Source: Bradyrhizobium elkanii WSM2783
GTDB lineage: Bacteria; Pseudomonadota; Alphaproteobacteria; Rhizobiales; Xanthobacteraceae
NCBI RefSeq assembly: GCF_000472865.1
Contig: NZ_AXAP01000031.1
Coordinates: 35,206-99,205, forward strand
DNA: 64,000 nt
Reading direction: 5' to 3'
A program made the position numbers and the translations under genes. The notes below the pieces were generated by a model. The model saw only the letters and a program-made list of their open reading frames with translations. It was not told the origin of the DNA and did no database searches. Position 1 is the stretch's first letter. Each line of letters starts with the position of its first letter. Below are positions 42,878 to 51,558 of the stretch, one piece after another.

Positions 42878-43684
42878 TCATCCCGCTTTGTCCAACACCA
42901 GCCGCATGCCGTCATAGGCCGGCACCACGCCCGCGGGCAGGCTTTGGCGGAGCACCTCGTAGTCGAGGTCGGCGTGCATGTTGGTGATGACGGCACGCTT
43001 CGGCTTGAAGCGGTCGATCCATGACAGCGCGTCGGCCACGCTGAAATGGCTGGAATGCGTCACATAGCGCAATCCGTCGACGATCCAGAGATCGAGGTTC
43101 TCCAGTGCCGGCCAGCTTTCCTTGGGAATGTCATGCAGATCGGGCGTGTAGGCGGCATTGCCGACGCGAAAGCCGAGCGCGGGAATCCTGCCGTGCTGGA
43201 CCAGGAAGGCGGAAAGCTTGACCGGACCGCCCTTCCCCTCGGTCGTATGGCTCTCGCCCGCCTCGATACCGTGACGCGTCAGGATTGGCGGATAGTCGCT
43301 GCCCTCGGGCGAGATGAAGCAATAGGAGAACCGCGCCATGATGTCCTTGGCGGTCGACTGGTTGAAGTAGACCGGAATGCGTCGGCGCTGATGCATCACG
43401 ACCGAGCGCAGGTCGTCGATGCCATGGGTCTGGTCGGCGTGCTCATGCGTGAGGAAGACCGCGTCGATGTGATCGACGTTGGCGTCGATCAGTTGCTCAC
43501 GCAGGTCGGGCGAGGTGTCGACCACGATCCGCGTGGTGCCGTGCGCGCCGTTGCGCTCGACCAGCAGCGAGCAGCGGCGGCGGCGGTTCTTCGGATTGTT
43601 CGGATCGCAGGCGCCCCAACCGAGCGCCGGGCGCGGCACGCCGGCGGAGGAGCCGCAGCCCAAAATCGTCAACGTGAGCGTCAT
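42878..43684 (-). CDS. MBL-fold metallo-hydrolase (PhnP-like)
   Basis: A 268-residue metallo-beta-lactamase-fold protein. ILGCGSSAGVPRPALGWG at the N terminus and THEHADQTHGIDDLR are typical of the PhnP/cyclic phosphodiesterase branch. Further metal ligands are YTPDLHDIP and the histidine of ITNMHADLDY. The natural substrate is probably a phosphodiester but is unproven. It follows tatD with a four-base overlap; this tatD-MBL pairing is common in alphaproteobacteria. Confidence 0.9.
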   Translation of the reverse strand: MTLTLTILGCGSSAGVPRPALGWGACDPNNPKNRRRRCSLLVERNGAHGTTRIVVDTSPDLREQLIDANVDHIDAVFLTHEHADQTHGIDDLRSVVMHQRRRIPVYFNQSTAKDIMARFSYCFISPEGSDYPPILTRHGIEAGESHTTEGKGGPVKLSAFLVQHGRIPALGFRVGNAAYTPDLHDIPKESWPALENLDLWIVDGLRYVTHSSHFSVADALSWIDRFKPKRAVITNMHADLDYEVLRQSLPAGVVPAYDGMRLVLDKAG

Positions 43685-44472
43685 GCCCCCTCTTTCGGAG
43701 CCGGCACTTTGGAGAACAGCCGGAAGAAGTTTTCGGTGGTCTGTCGCGAGATTTCCTCGAGCGAAACGCCGCGCGTCTCGGCAAGGACCTTGGCGACCTC
43801 GACCACGTAGGAAGGCTCGTTGCGCTTGCCGCGGAATTTGCCGGGCGCGAGATACGGCGAGTCGGTCTCGACCATGATGCGATCATCAGGCAGCTCGGCC
43901 GCGAGCGCCCGCAACGCCTCCGATTTCTTGAAGGTCAGGATGCCCGTGAACGAGATCGACAGGCCAAGCGAAATCGCTTTCATCGCGAGTTCACGCCCGC
44001 CGGTGTAGCAATGCAGCACCGCCTTGAACGGTCCCTTCGCCACCTCGTCTTCCAGAATGCGGCCGCAATCCTCGTCCGCCTCGCGGGTGTGGATCACGAG
44101 CGGCAGGCCGGTGGCGCGTGCAGCGGAAATATGCGCGCGGAAGCCGCGCTCCTGCGCCTCGCGCGAACCGTGCTGGTAGAAGTAGTCGAGCCCGGCCTCG
44201 CCGAGCGCCACGACCTTCGGATGCCTGGTCAGCTCGATCAGTTCGGCCGGCGCAATGCCGTCTTCCTCGTCGGCCTCATGCGGATGCGTGCCGACCGAGC
44301 AATAGACGTTCGGAAAACGCTCGGCGATCATAAGCAGCCCATCGAGCCGCCGCACCCGGGTCGAGATCGTGACCATGCGCCCCACGCCCGCTCCCTCGGC
44401 CCGCGCGACGATGGCGTCGAGATCCTCGGCAAAGTCAGGAAAATCCAGGTGGCAATGGCTGTCGACCAGCAT
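43681..44472 (-). CDS. tatD: TatD-family metal-dependent DNase
   Basis: A 263-residue TIM-barrel hydrolase. Metal ligands are visible in MLVDSHCHLDF, the glutamate of ALGEAGLDYFY, the histidines of LPLVIHTREAD and VLHCYTGG, and the aspartate of VETDSPYLAPG. Homologues are 3'-5' DNases. The ATG at 44472 gives the usual family N terminus; an in-frame TTG at 44490 overlapping the metG stop is the alternative. Confidence 0.93.
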   Translation of the reverse strand: MLVDSHCHLDFPDFAEDLDAIVARAEGAGVGRMVTISTRVRRLDGLLMIAERFPNVYCSVGTHPHEADEEDGIAPAELIELTRHPKVVALGEAGLDYFYQHGSREAQERGFRAHISAARATGLPLVIHTREADEDCGRILEDEVAKGPFKAVLHCYTGGRELAMKAISLGLSISFTGILTFKKSEALRALAAELPDDRIMVETDSPYLAPGKFRGKRNEPSYVVEVAKVLAETRGVSLEEISRQTTENFFRLFSKVPAPKEGA

Positions 44473-44486
44473 GTCCTTCCAACCGC

Positions 44487-46457
44487 TCAATCGGTCTTTG
44501 GTTCGACGTAGCGAGGGAACACGCCGACCGGCGGCGGCAATTGGACGCCCGGCTTGAGCCGCTCGCCAAAGGCTGCGAATTGGCGCGATTTATGATCGTC
44601 CCTGGGAATGCCCAGACTGTCGAGCAGCTTGGCCGAGGCTTCCGGCATCACCGGCTGCGTCAGGATCGCGATCTGGCGCACGACCTCCGCGGTCACATAC
44701 AGCACCGTCTTCTGCCTGATAGGATCGGTCTTGGCCAGCGCCCATGGCGCTTCGCCCGCGAAGTAGCGGTTGGCTTCGGCCACCACGGCCCACACCGTGT
44801 TCAGCCATTGGTGGATCTGCTGGGTCGCCATCGCATTTCGCGACGCCTCCAGCATGTTATCTGCCTGCGCCAGAATCGCCTTGTCATTGTCCGAGAACTC
44901 GCCGGGCTCCGGCAGCACGCCGTCGAGCTGCTTGGCGATCATCGACAGCGAGCGCTGCGCCAAATTGCCGAGATCGTTAGCAAGGTCGGCATTGATGCGC
45001 GCGACGATGGCCTCGTGGCTGTAATTGCCGTCCTGCCCGAATGGCACCTCGCGCAGGAAGAAATAGCGCATCTGATCGACGCCATATTGGTCCGCGAGGT
45101 TGAAGGGATCGACGACATTGCCGACCGACTTCGACATCTTCTCGCCCCTGCTGAACAGGAAGCCATGGGCATAGACGCGCTTCTGCACGGGGATGCCGGC
45201 CGACATCAGGAAAGCGGGCCAATACACCGCGTGGAAGCGGATGATGTCCTTGCCGATGATGTGCACATCCGCCGGCCAATAGCGCCAGTTTGCATCGTTC
45301 TCGTCGGGATAGCCGACGCCGGTGATGTAGTTGGTGAGCGCATCGACCCAGACATACATCACATGCTCGGGGTCATTGGGCACCTTGACGCCCCAGTCGA
45401 ACGTCGTGCGCGAGATCGAGAGATCCCTCAGCCCGCTCCTGACGAAGCTTATGACTTCGTTGCGGCGTGAGTCCGGTCCGATGAAATCGGGCTGGCTCTC
45501 GTAGAGATGAAGCAGTCTGTCCTGGTACGCGGAGAGCTTGAAGAAGTAGCTCTTCTCCTCGACCCACTCGACCGGCGTGCCCTGCGGTCCGCGGCGGACA
45601 TTGTCCTCGCCGACGACGGTCTCGTCCTCGGCGTAATAGGCCTCGTCGCGCACCGAGTACCAGCCGGAATAGCTGTCGAGATAGATGTCGCCATTCGCCA
45701 GCATGCGGTCCCAGATCGCCTGCACCGAGCGGTGGTGCGCCGGTTCGGAGGTGCGGATGAAACGGTCGAACGAGACGTTCAGCCGCTCGTCCATTTCCTT
45801 GAAGCGGGCGGCGTTGCGGGTCGCGAGTTCGTGCGGCGTCAGTCCCTCGCCTTGCGCGGTCTGGATCATCTTCTGGCCGTGCTCGTCGGTGCCGGTCAGG
45901 AAGAACACGTCCTTGCCGTCGAGCCGCTGGAAGCGCGCCAGCGCATCGGTCGCGATCGCCTCATAGGCGTGGCCGATATGCGGCTGGCCATTGGGATAGG
46001 CGATCGCGGTCGTGATGTAGAACAGGTTGCCGCGATCGGTCGCAGGCGCGGGGTTAGCGGCGGGATCGGGTTGCTTTGGCTTTGGCTTTGGCTTTGGCTT
46101 TGGCTTCGGCGCCTTCTTCGCCACCGGCGCGGGCGCGGGGGTGCTGGCCTGCTCCGGAGCAGGAACCGGCTTTTCTGTCGCGGTCTTCTTCGTGGCTTTC
46201 TTTGCCGATTTTTTCGCGGGCTTCTTGGTCTTGGCAGGCGTCTTCTTGGTCGTTGCCTTCTTGGCAGTTGCCTTCTTGCCCGCGGCTTTCTTGACGGCGG
46301 TTTTCTTCTTGGCAGCTTTCTTCACGGCCGTCTTGGCGGTCTTTTTCGCCTTCTTCGTAGTCGCCGTCTTCTTTTTCGCGCGCGTTTTTACCGCGGCCTC
46401 GGCGGCGCGACGTGCTGCCTTCTTCGTCTTTTTCTTCTTCGAAGCTTTCCGAGCCAC
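44487..46457 (-). CDS. metG: Methionyl-tRNA synthetase with lysine-rich N-terminal extension
   Basis: A 656-residue protein. The catalytic core begins near residue 143 (NLFYITTAIAYPNG) with HIGH at 160-163 and KMSKS in GEKMSKSVGNVVDPF. The connective peptide lacks zinc cysteines (YLDSYSGWYSVRDEAYY), as in the zinc-free class. The first 96 residues contain 39 lysines in Ala/Thr-rich KKA repeats like histone H1 tails, followed by a Pro-rich linker with (KP)n repeats. The GTG at 46457 has a TTGAGGA ribosome site and no internal start lies just before the core, so the extension looks translated. It charges tRNA-Met. Confidence 0.9.
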   Translation of the reverse strand: MARKASKKKKTKKAARRAAEAAVKTRAKKKTATTKKAKKTAKTAVKKAAKKKTAVKKAAGKKATAKKATTKKTPAKTKKPAKKSAKKATKKTATEKPVPAPEQASTPAPAPVAKKAPKPKPKPKPKPKQPDPAANPAPATDRGNLFYITTAIAYPNGQPHIGHAYEAIATDALARFQRLDGKDVFFLTGTDEHGQKMIQTAQGEGLTPHELATRNAARFKEMDERLNVSFDRFIRTSEPAHHRSVQAIWDRMLANGDIYLDSYSGWYSVRDEAYYAEDETVVGEDNVRRGPQGTPVEWVEEKSYFFKLSAYQDRLLHLYESQPDFIGPDSRRNEVISFVRSGLRDLSISRTTFDWGVKVPNDPEHVMYVWVDALTNYITGVGYPDENDANWRYWPADVHIIGKDIIRFHAVYWPAFLMSAGIPVQKRVYAHGFLFSRGEKMSKSVGNVVDPFNLADQYGVDQMRYFFLREVPFGQDGNYSHEAIVARINADLANDLGNLAQRSLSMIAKQLDGVLPEPGEFSDNDKAILAQADNMLEASRNAMATQQIHQWLNTVWAVVAEANRYFAGEAPWALAKTDPIRQKTVLYVTAEVVRQIAILTQPVMPEASAKLLDSLGIPRDDHKSRQFAAFGERLKPGVQLPPPVGVFPRYVEPKTD

Positions 46458-46515
46458 AACGAATTCCTCAAGGTGCAGTTCAAGCGAAAATGATCGGGAT
46501 TGGTGAAACGGCGGA

Positions 46516-47556
46516 TTACCGCACGGCTTCCGCGAGCATCGAAAACACCGAGAACACCAGCGGTTTGCGTTCCAGATTGTATGCTTCGGTGTCGCGCGCG
46601 GCGAGGACGATCTTTTCCCATACCTCCGCCAGCCGTGCAAGGCGCGGCAAATTGGCGTTGGGATCGCCCGTGCGCAGTCTGTCGCTGATCCAGCGTTCGA
46701 CGCCCTCGATGAAGGCCGCGAGCGCCACGCGATCGCTGAGGCCCAGCGAATCCGCGAGCGCATGCAGTTCGCGTGGATCGACCTGCGGCAATGTCGCAAG
46801 CAGCGCCGCGGTCTTCTGCTGCAGCTTCAGCGCGTCGCCGCCGAGAAGGTTCAGCGCCCGCGCCACGCTCCCCTCCGCCGCTGCGGCGGCCTCGATCAGC
46901 GCCGGATCGTCGGGTGCCATTTCGGCGGCCGCGGAAGCGGCGTGGATCACGTCATCGGTATCGAGCGGCCTGAGCAGCAATTTACGGCAGCGGGACAGGA
47001 TCGTCGGCAGCACCCGCGACGGCGCGTGGCTGACCAAAAGGAACAGCGATTGCTGCGGCGGCTCCTCGAGAATCTTCAGGAGCGCATTGGCCGCATTCGG
47101 ATTGAGCTCGTCGACGGTATCAACGATGCAAACGCGCCAGCCCTCGACCGCAGCCGTCGAGCCGAAGAACGAGATGGTTTCGCGGGTCTCGTCGACCGTG
47201 ATCACCGTCCGCAGCACGCCGCGGTCGTTGAGCCCGCGCTCCAGCACCAACAGCCCGCCATGAGCACCCGCCGCGACCTGCCGTGCCACCGGATCCTGCG
47301 GATCGACCGCCAGCGTCTCCGCCTGCTGCACGGAAGGCGCGAGCGGATCGCGGTGCGCCAGCACGAAGCGCGCCATGCGATAGGCCAGCGTCGCCTTCCC
47401 GATGCCGGCCGTGCCGCCGATCAGCCAGGCGTGCGGAATGCGGCCCGAGCGATAGGCCGCGAGCAGCGCGGTCTCCGCCTCGCGATGCCCGAAGAAATCG
47501 GGCATCTCGCGCGGATGCCGGACCGCGATCTCCTGCTCGACCTTGCGCGCGCTCAT
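46516..47556 (-). CDS. holB: DNA polymerase III delta' subunit
   Basis: A 346-residue clamp-loader subunit. The AAA+ part has the Walker A region GGTAGIGKATLAYRMARF, DELNPNAANALLKILEEPP and the sensor 1 stretch FLLVSHAPSRVLPTILSRC. It overlaps the tmk stop by four bases (ATGA), the usual tmk-holB coupling. A 58-bp gap separates it from metG. Confidence 0.93.
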   Translation of the reverse strand: MSARKVEQEIAVRHPREMPDFFGHREAETALLAAYRSGRIPHAWLIGGTAGIGKATLAYRMARFVLAHRDPLAPSVQQAETLAVDPQDPVARQVAAGAHGGLLVLERGLNDRGVLRTVITVDETRETISFFGSTAAVEGWRVCIVDTVDELNPNAANALLKILEEPPQQSLFLLVSHAPSRVLPTILSRCRKLLLRPLDTDDVIHAASAAAEMAPDDPALIEAAAAAEGSVARALNLLGGDALKLQQKTAALLATLPQVDPRELHALADSLGLSDRVALAAFIEGVERWISDRLRTGDPNANLPRLARLAEVWEKIVLAARDTEAYNLERKPLVFSVFSMLAEAVR

Positions 47557-48239
47557 GCGTGGCTCGCCGCCAGAATTGCTGTGAGGAGGCGCTCGCGCAA
47601 CACATGCCAGATGCGCTCGGCGACCGCATCGGCGTCGGCATCGGCATCGATCAGCAGGCAGCGCTGCGGGTCTTCGACCGCGAGCTGCCGGTACGCCTCG
47701 CGCAAATCCTGATGGAACTGAACGTCCTCGGACTCGAAGCGGTCGGGCGCCGCGCTGCCGCGCCGTGCCGCCGCCCGCTTCAGGCCGACTTCCACGGGCA
47801 CGTCGAGGATGAAGGTGAGATCCGGCTTGAGGTCGCCGATGGTGACGCGCTGCATGGCGCTGACGAGGCCGGGCGGCACCTGTCCGAGCCGGCCCTGATA
47901 GACGCGCGTCGAATCGAAAAAGCGGTCGCAGAGCACCCAGATGCCCTGATTCAGCGCTGGCCGGATCACGGTGCGGACGTGATCATCGCGCGCGGCCGCG
48001 AACAGCAGCGTCTCGGCGTCGGGCCCGAGCAGCTTGCCCATGCCCGACAGCAGCAGATGGCGGATGATCTCGGCGCCCGGCGAGCCGCCGGGCTCGCGGG
48101 TGACGATGGTGCGCAGCTTGGTCCCGTTCAGCCGCTCGGCGAGCCGCTTGATCTGGGTGGATTTTCCGGACCCCTCGCCGCCTTCGAACGTGATGAAACG
48201 CCCGCGCAAGGATGGTCGTTTGGCCCTCGCCTTTGCCAT
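47553..48239 (-). CDS. tmk: Thymidylate kinase
   Basis: A 228-residue dTMP kinase. P-loop FEGGEGSGKSTQIKRL, the DRF motif CDRFFDSTRVYQG and TREPGGSPGAEIIR are all present. It makes dTDP for DNA synthesis. The ATG at 48239 lies one base after the carboxypeptidase stop. A short basic leader (MAKARAKRPSLRG) precedes the fold. It is followed by holB. Confidence 0.95.
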   Translation of the reverse strand: MAKARAKRPSLRGRFITFEGGEGSGKSTQIKRLAERLNGTKLRTIVTREPGGSPGAEIIRHLLLSGMGKLLGPDAETLLFAAARDDHVRTVIRPALNQGIWVLCDRFFDSTRVYQGRLGQVPPGLVSAMQRVTIGDLKPDLTFILDVPVEVGLKRAAARRGSAAPDRFESEDVQFHQDLREAYRQLAVEDPQRCLLIDADADADAVAERIWHVLRERLLTAILAASHA

Positions 48240-48240
48240 A

Positions 48241-49500
48241 TCAGAGCTTCTCGACGCCGGCGCGGAACATGCCGATGACCAGCTCCTGGGCGCCGTCGAG
48301 CGCCCGGCGCACGGTCGATCCCGTGCCGATCGCGTCCGCCGCATAGACCGGCGTTTCCACGGCGAGATTGCCGCTCCGCCAGACCCTGACGACGCCGATC
48401 TGTTGCCCGGCCTGGATCGGCGCCCGCACCGGGCCGTTATAGACCACGCGCGCGAGCAGCTTCTCATTGCCGTTCTTCGACACCATCACCTTGATCGGTT
48501 CGGGGCTCGTCAGCTTCACCGAGCGGCTTTCCCCGCCGAACACCCGGGCGTAGCCGATGGTCTGGTTGGCGGCGATCAGCGTGCGGGTCTCGAAGCTGCG
48601 GAAGCCCCATTCCAGCATCTTCTTGGCTTCGCTTGCGCGGTCATCGGCGTCCTCCAGCCCGTTGACCACCACGATCAGCCGCGTGTCGTTCTGCACGGCC
48701 GAGCCGACCATGCCGTAGCCGCCTTCCTTGGTGTAGCCGGTCTTCAGGCCATCGGCGCCGCTCAGCGAGTTCAAGAGCGGATTGCGGTTGAGCTGACGGA
48801 TCTTGTTCCAGGTGAATTCCTTCTCGCCGAACAGCTTGTACATGTCGGGATAGGTCAGGATGATATGGCGCGCGAGCTTCGCCAGCTCGCGGACGGTCAT
48901 CTTGTTGCCGGGGTCAGGCAGGCCGTTGGAATTGGCGAAGGTCGATTTGGTCAGCCCCAGCTCCCGGGCGCGCTTGGTCATGAAGTCGGCCGCAAACTCG
49001 CGCTCGGTGCCGGCGATGCCCTCGGCGAGCGCGATGCAGGAGTCATTGCCGCTCTGGATGATCGCCCCGTGCAGGAGGTCGTCGACCGAGACCTTGCTGT
49101 GGATGGCGGCGAACATCGTCGAGCTGCCGGAGGGCGCCCCGCCCCGTCGCCAAGCGTATTCGCTTATCTTGTATTCGTCGGTCAGCTTGATGTCGCCGTT
49201 CTTGAGGGCGTTGAAGACGACTTCCGCCGTCATCAGCTTCATCATGCTGGAGGGCGCGCGGAGCTCGTCGGCGTTCTTCTCGAACAGCACGCTGCCCGAG
49301 GACGCCTCGATCAGGATCGCGGTCGGCGCATCGCCGTCAAACCCGCCCTCCTCCTTCTTGGCGCCCTGCACGCTGTTGTTGGCGGCATAGACCGCGGTGC
49401 CGAAGCCGATCGCAAGCGCGACCGCAGCCGCCGTCAGCGCGCGCCAAGGTGAACACCAGGGCCGGCGCGCCGGGAAAGCGGATCGAGAAGCAGCGATCAT
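48241..49500 (-). CDS. dacA: D-alanyl-D-alanine carboxypeptidase (PBP5/6 class)
   Basis: A 419-residue serine peptidase S11. A long n-region precedes the signal or anchor helix (ALTAAAVALAIGFGTAVYA). The active-site motifs are SxxK with Ser85 (PSSMMK), SGN in IIQSGNDSC and KTG in DGLKTGYT. The C-terminal PBP5_C beta domain (VMVSKNGNEKLLARV) follows. It trims the terminal D-Ala of peptidoglycan in the periplasm. The ATG at 49500 is chosen over an extended frame. It heads the dacA-tmk-holB run. Confidence 0.93.
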   Translation of the reverse strand: MIAASRSAFPARRPWCSPWRALTAAAVALAIGFGTAVYAANNSVQGAKKEEGGFDGDAPTAILIEASSGSVLFEKNADELRAPSSMMKLMTAEVVFNALKNGDIKLTDEYKISEYAWRRGGAPSGSSTMFAAIHSKVSVDDLLHGAIIQSGNDSCIALAEGIAGTEREFAADFMTKRARELGLTKSTFANSNGLPDPGNKMTVRELAKLARHIILTYPDMYKLFGEKEFTWNKIRQLNRNPLLNSLSGADGLKTGYTKEGGYGMVGSAVQNDTRLIVVVNGLEDADDRASEAKKMLEWGFRSFETRTLIAANQTIGYARVFGGESRSVKLTSPEPIKVMVSKNGNEKLLARVVYNGPVRAPIQAGQQIGVVRVWRSGNLAVETPVYAADAIGTGSTVRRALDGAQELVIGMFRAGVEKL

Positions 49501-49740
49501 CGGCGATGTCCTGAAACGGGGGCCTTCTACCAGTTGGAAGTACCGCAAACAACTGAGGTTTTGGCCGCAAGGCCGGAGCCGGCGCGCACTCCCGCAGTGA
49601 AAATGATCCTATCGCGTAAGCCGCGTCGGTTCCTTGAAGCAAATCCGGCAAAGACGGCGGAAACGCGTACGCCTGAACGGCTCGAAGCTGCAGCCGGCGC
49701 TGATCAGGTTTCTTAGGATAAGCGCGTGAAGCTGTTGATT

Positions 49741-50664
49741 TTAGTACAGCCCGCGACCGCTCAGCACTTCCGCCGGACCGCGCGGATCAATCGGGACATA
49801 GGCCGAGCCGGCATCGCTCGCAGAGCTGCCATTGGCGTCATATGACACCTGCCGCAGATTCGCGGTGCCCCGCCCGCGCCCACGGCTGGAGGCGGACATT
49901 TCCGAGGTCGCATTGGTCGAGGCGTAATCGGCCGACGTATTGCCCAGCGAATAGGGCCGCCCCTCCGGCAGCGGAACCTCGCCGCGGATGTGGCCAGCCG
50001 AGGACGACATGTCAGGCACGAACGGCCGGGCCGAGGCGATCCGGACCGTGGACGGCGACGGCGCCGGCACGCCGCTGCGCAGCGTCGCCATCAACTGGCG
50101 GTCGTCGGAGCCCTCCAGCGGCGCCCGTCCGACATATTCAACGCGGACGCGGGCCACGCCATGGCCTTTGAATTCAAGCAGTTCGGCGGCTTTGTTGGAG
50201 ACGTCGATGAGGCGGTTGCCGTGATAGGGGCCGCGGTCGTTGACGCGCACGATCAGCGACTTGCCGTTCCGCAAATTCGTCACCCGCGCATAGGAGGGCA
50301 TGGGCAGCGTCGGATGAGCGGCGGTCAGCGAGGCCATGTCGAACACTTCGCCATTGGCGGTCAGCCGACCGTGGAAATCATCGCCATACCAGGAGGCCAT
50401 CCCCTCCGCGCGGTAGTTGGCGTCCTCCTCCGGCACATACATGCGCCCGGCCACCATGTAGGGCTTGCCGACCCGATAGGTGCCGCCACCCTTCGGCACT
50501 GGTTCGCCGAAGGCGACCACGCGCGGGCTTGCGGAAACACCGTATTTCGGATCGACGCGGCTCGCGAACTTGTTCGAGGAGGCGCAGTTGGCGAGCACCA
50601 GGCAAGTCGCGACCGCAGCCACTCCCCGCGCCATCGCTCGAATCGGATATTGCCGCTTCCCCAT
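49741..50664 (-). CDS. rlpA: RlpA-like septal ring lytic transglycosylase lipoprotein
   Basis: A 307-residue lipoprotein with lipobox LVLANC. The double-psi beta-barrel spans about residues 88-180 (GMASWYGDDFHGRLTANGE, VRVNDRGPYHGNRLIDVS) and carries the aspartate associated with lytic transglycosylase activity. The C-terminal part is Ser/Gly/Arg-rich and low in complexity; no SPOR domain is visible. The ATG at 50664 is preferred over a TTG three codons earlier. It lies 240 bp upstream of dacA. Confidence 0.9.
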   Translation of the reverse strand: MGKRQYPIRAMARGVAAVATCLVLANCASSNKFASRVDPKYGVSASPRVVAFGEPVPKGGGTYRVGKPYMVAGRMYVPEEDANYRAEGMASWYGDDFHGRLTANGEVFDMASLTAAHPTLPMPSYARVTNLRNGKSLIVRVNDRGPYHGNRLIDVSNKAAELLEFKGHGVARVRVEYVGRAPLEGSDDRQLMATLRSGVPAPSPSTVRIASARPFVPDMSSSAGHIRGEVPLPEGRPYSLGNTSADYASTNATSEMSASSRGRGRGTANLRQVSYDANGSSASDAGSAYVPIDPRGPAEVLSGRGLY

Positions 50665-50992
50665 CGACCCCAACTACCACGCTACCGGACGCGCGCCCAC
50701 TTGCGAGGCCTCTTCGCGTCACTGATCCCCACGATGCGGCCCACCTTCCGCATCAGAACGTGAGGATATCGCAACCGGAACACGGCGGAAATGGGGAGAG
50801 CCGTACCATGGTAAATTCTCAGTTGCGCCCTCCCCGGCATTCTACGGGCAAAGCTGTCCCGCTTTCACACATCTGTTGCAGCAAATCATCACTTCACGGC
50901 CGATCGGAGCCTTGCCCGCAGGATTCTTTTGACTGTGCAAGGCCGCGGTCGTTCTCTCCCTCGTGCGCAGGGGGCGCAAAGGAAGTTCTGAA
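50665..50992. other. Gene-free region upstream of rlpA
   Basis: About 330 bases with no supported gene on either strand. It must hold the rlpA promoter (minus) and that of the small membrane protein (plus). I see no strong consensus element. Confidence 0.5.
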
Positions 50993-51082
50993 ATGATCGA
51001 GACGGTTACGGCGGTGATGGGCCTGGTGAGCGCGGGGATTTTTCTGGCCCATGCCTATGAGGGTTTTCGCACCCGGGCGTAA
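50993..51082 (+). CDS. Very small membrane protein (29 residues)
   Basis: The 29-codon frame begins MIETVTAVMGLVSAGIFL and ends GFRTRA. It is one hydrophobic helix with a short basic tail, so probably a single-pass inner-membrane peptide. AAAGGAAG stands 6-10 bases before the ATG. I recall closely similar short proteins annotated in Bradyrhizobium, which supports it; the function is unknown. Confidence 0.6.
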   Translation: MIETVTAVMGLVSAGIFLAHAYEGFRTRA

Positions 51083-51183
51083 AGCCCAACGCGAAATGGA
51101 AAGACGCATCACCTCTTTCCCGAAAGGTAAGTTCGTAAAGCTTTAATAGATTCGGACGAGCATCGGAGTGTAGCAGGTGCATC

Positions 51184-51282
51184 ATGCGCAAACACGACTT
51201 GGTCTCCGACGGATTCCTGACGCTCACAGCAGCAAGCTTCGTGCTGCTGTGCTCGAGCCTGCTGGCCTTCGCGCTGAGCTAG
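51184..51282 (+). CDS. Very small membrane protein (32 residues)
   Basis: The 32-codon frame begins MRKHDLVSDGFLTLTAAS and continues in a hydrophobic helix FVLLCSSLLAFALS. Its polarity is opposite to the upstream peptide (charged N terminus, hydrophobic C terminus). A weak AGCAGGTG site precedes it. Whether it is expressed is uncertain, but codon use fits the genome. Confidence 0.45.
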   Translation: MRKHDLVSDGFLTLTAASFVLLCSSLLAFALS

Positions 51283-51476
51283 GCTAAGGCCACGCCTCCC
51301 CGGGGCATTCCGGGCCGATCGTGCTGCGCTCTCGTTTCGACGTGCGCGGCCTTTGCAGTTTTCGCACAGTTTTTTTGATCTCGCCTTCCCTGCGCGGCGG
51401 TCGCCAGACCGTCCTTGATCTTCGCCTCCCAGCCTGAGACGAACTGTGCAAGCTCCTTAGCGAGGCTTACGCGCAT
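51279..51476 (-). CDS. Possible small hypothetical protein
   Basis: A 65-codon minus-strand frame (MRVSLAKELAQFVSGWEAKI and a basic tail) in the gap before the lipoprotein gene. GGAG lies only a few bases before the ATG. The amino-terminal half looks like an amphipathic helix, the rest has no clear fold. Without comparison I cannot say it is a gene. Confidence 0.25.
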   Translation of the reverse strand: MRVSLAKELAQFVSGWEAKIKDGLATAAQGRRDQKNCAKTAKAAHVETRAQHDRPGMPRGGVALA

Positions 51477-51558
51477 TACTCCACGCCATAAAAACCACCG
51501 CTCTCTTGATCTCGCGCGCCGGTTGGGCTTTGGGTATGGCAGGTTTGGGGGAATTCCA

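Noticed and set aside
46027..46506. Plus-strand frame rich in Phe/Leu/Val (apparently membrane-like) at 46.0-46.5 kb
   Set aside because: Complement of the lysine/alanine-rich metG extension, which turns Lys codons into Phe/Leu codons.
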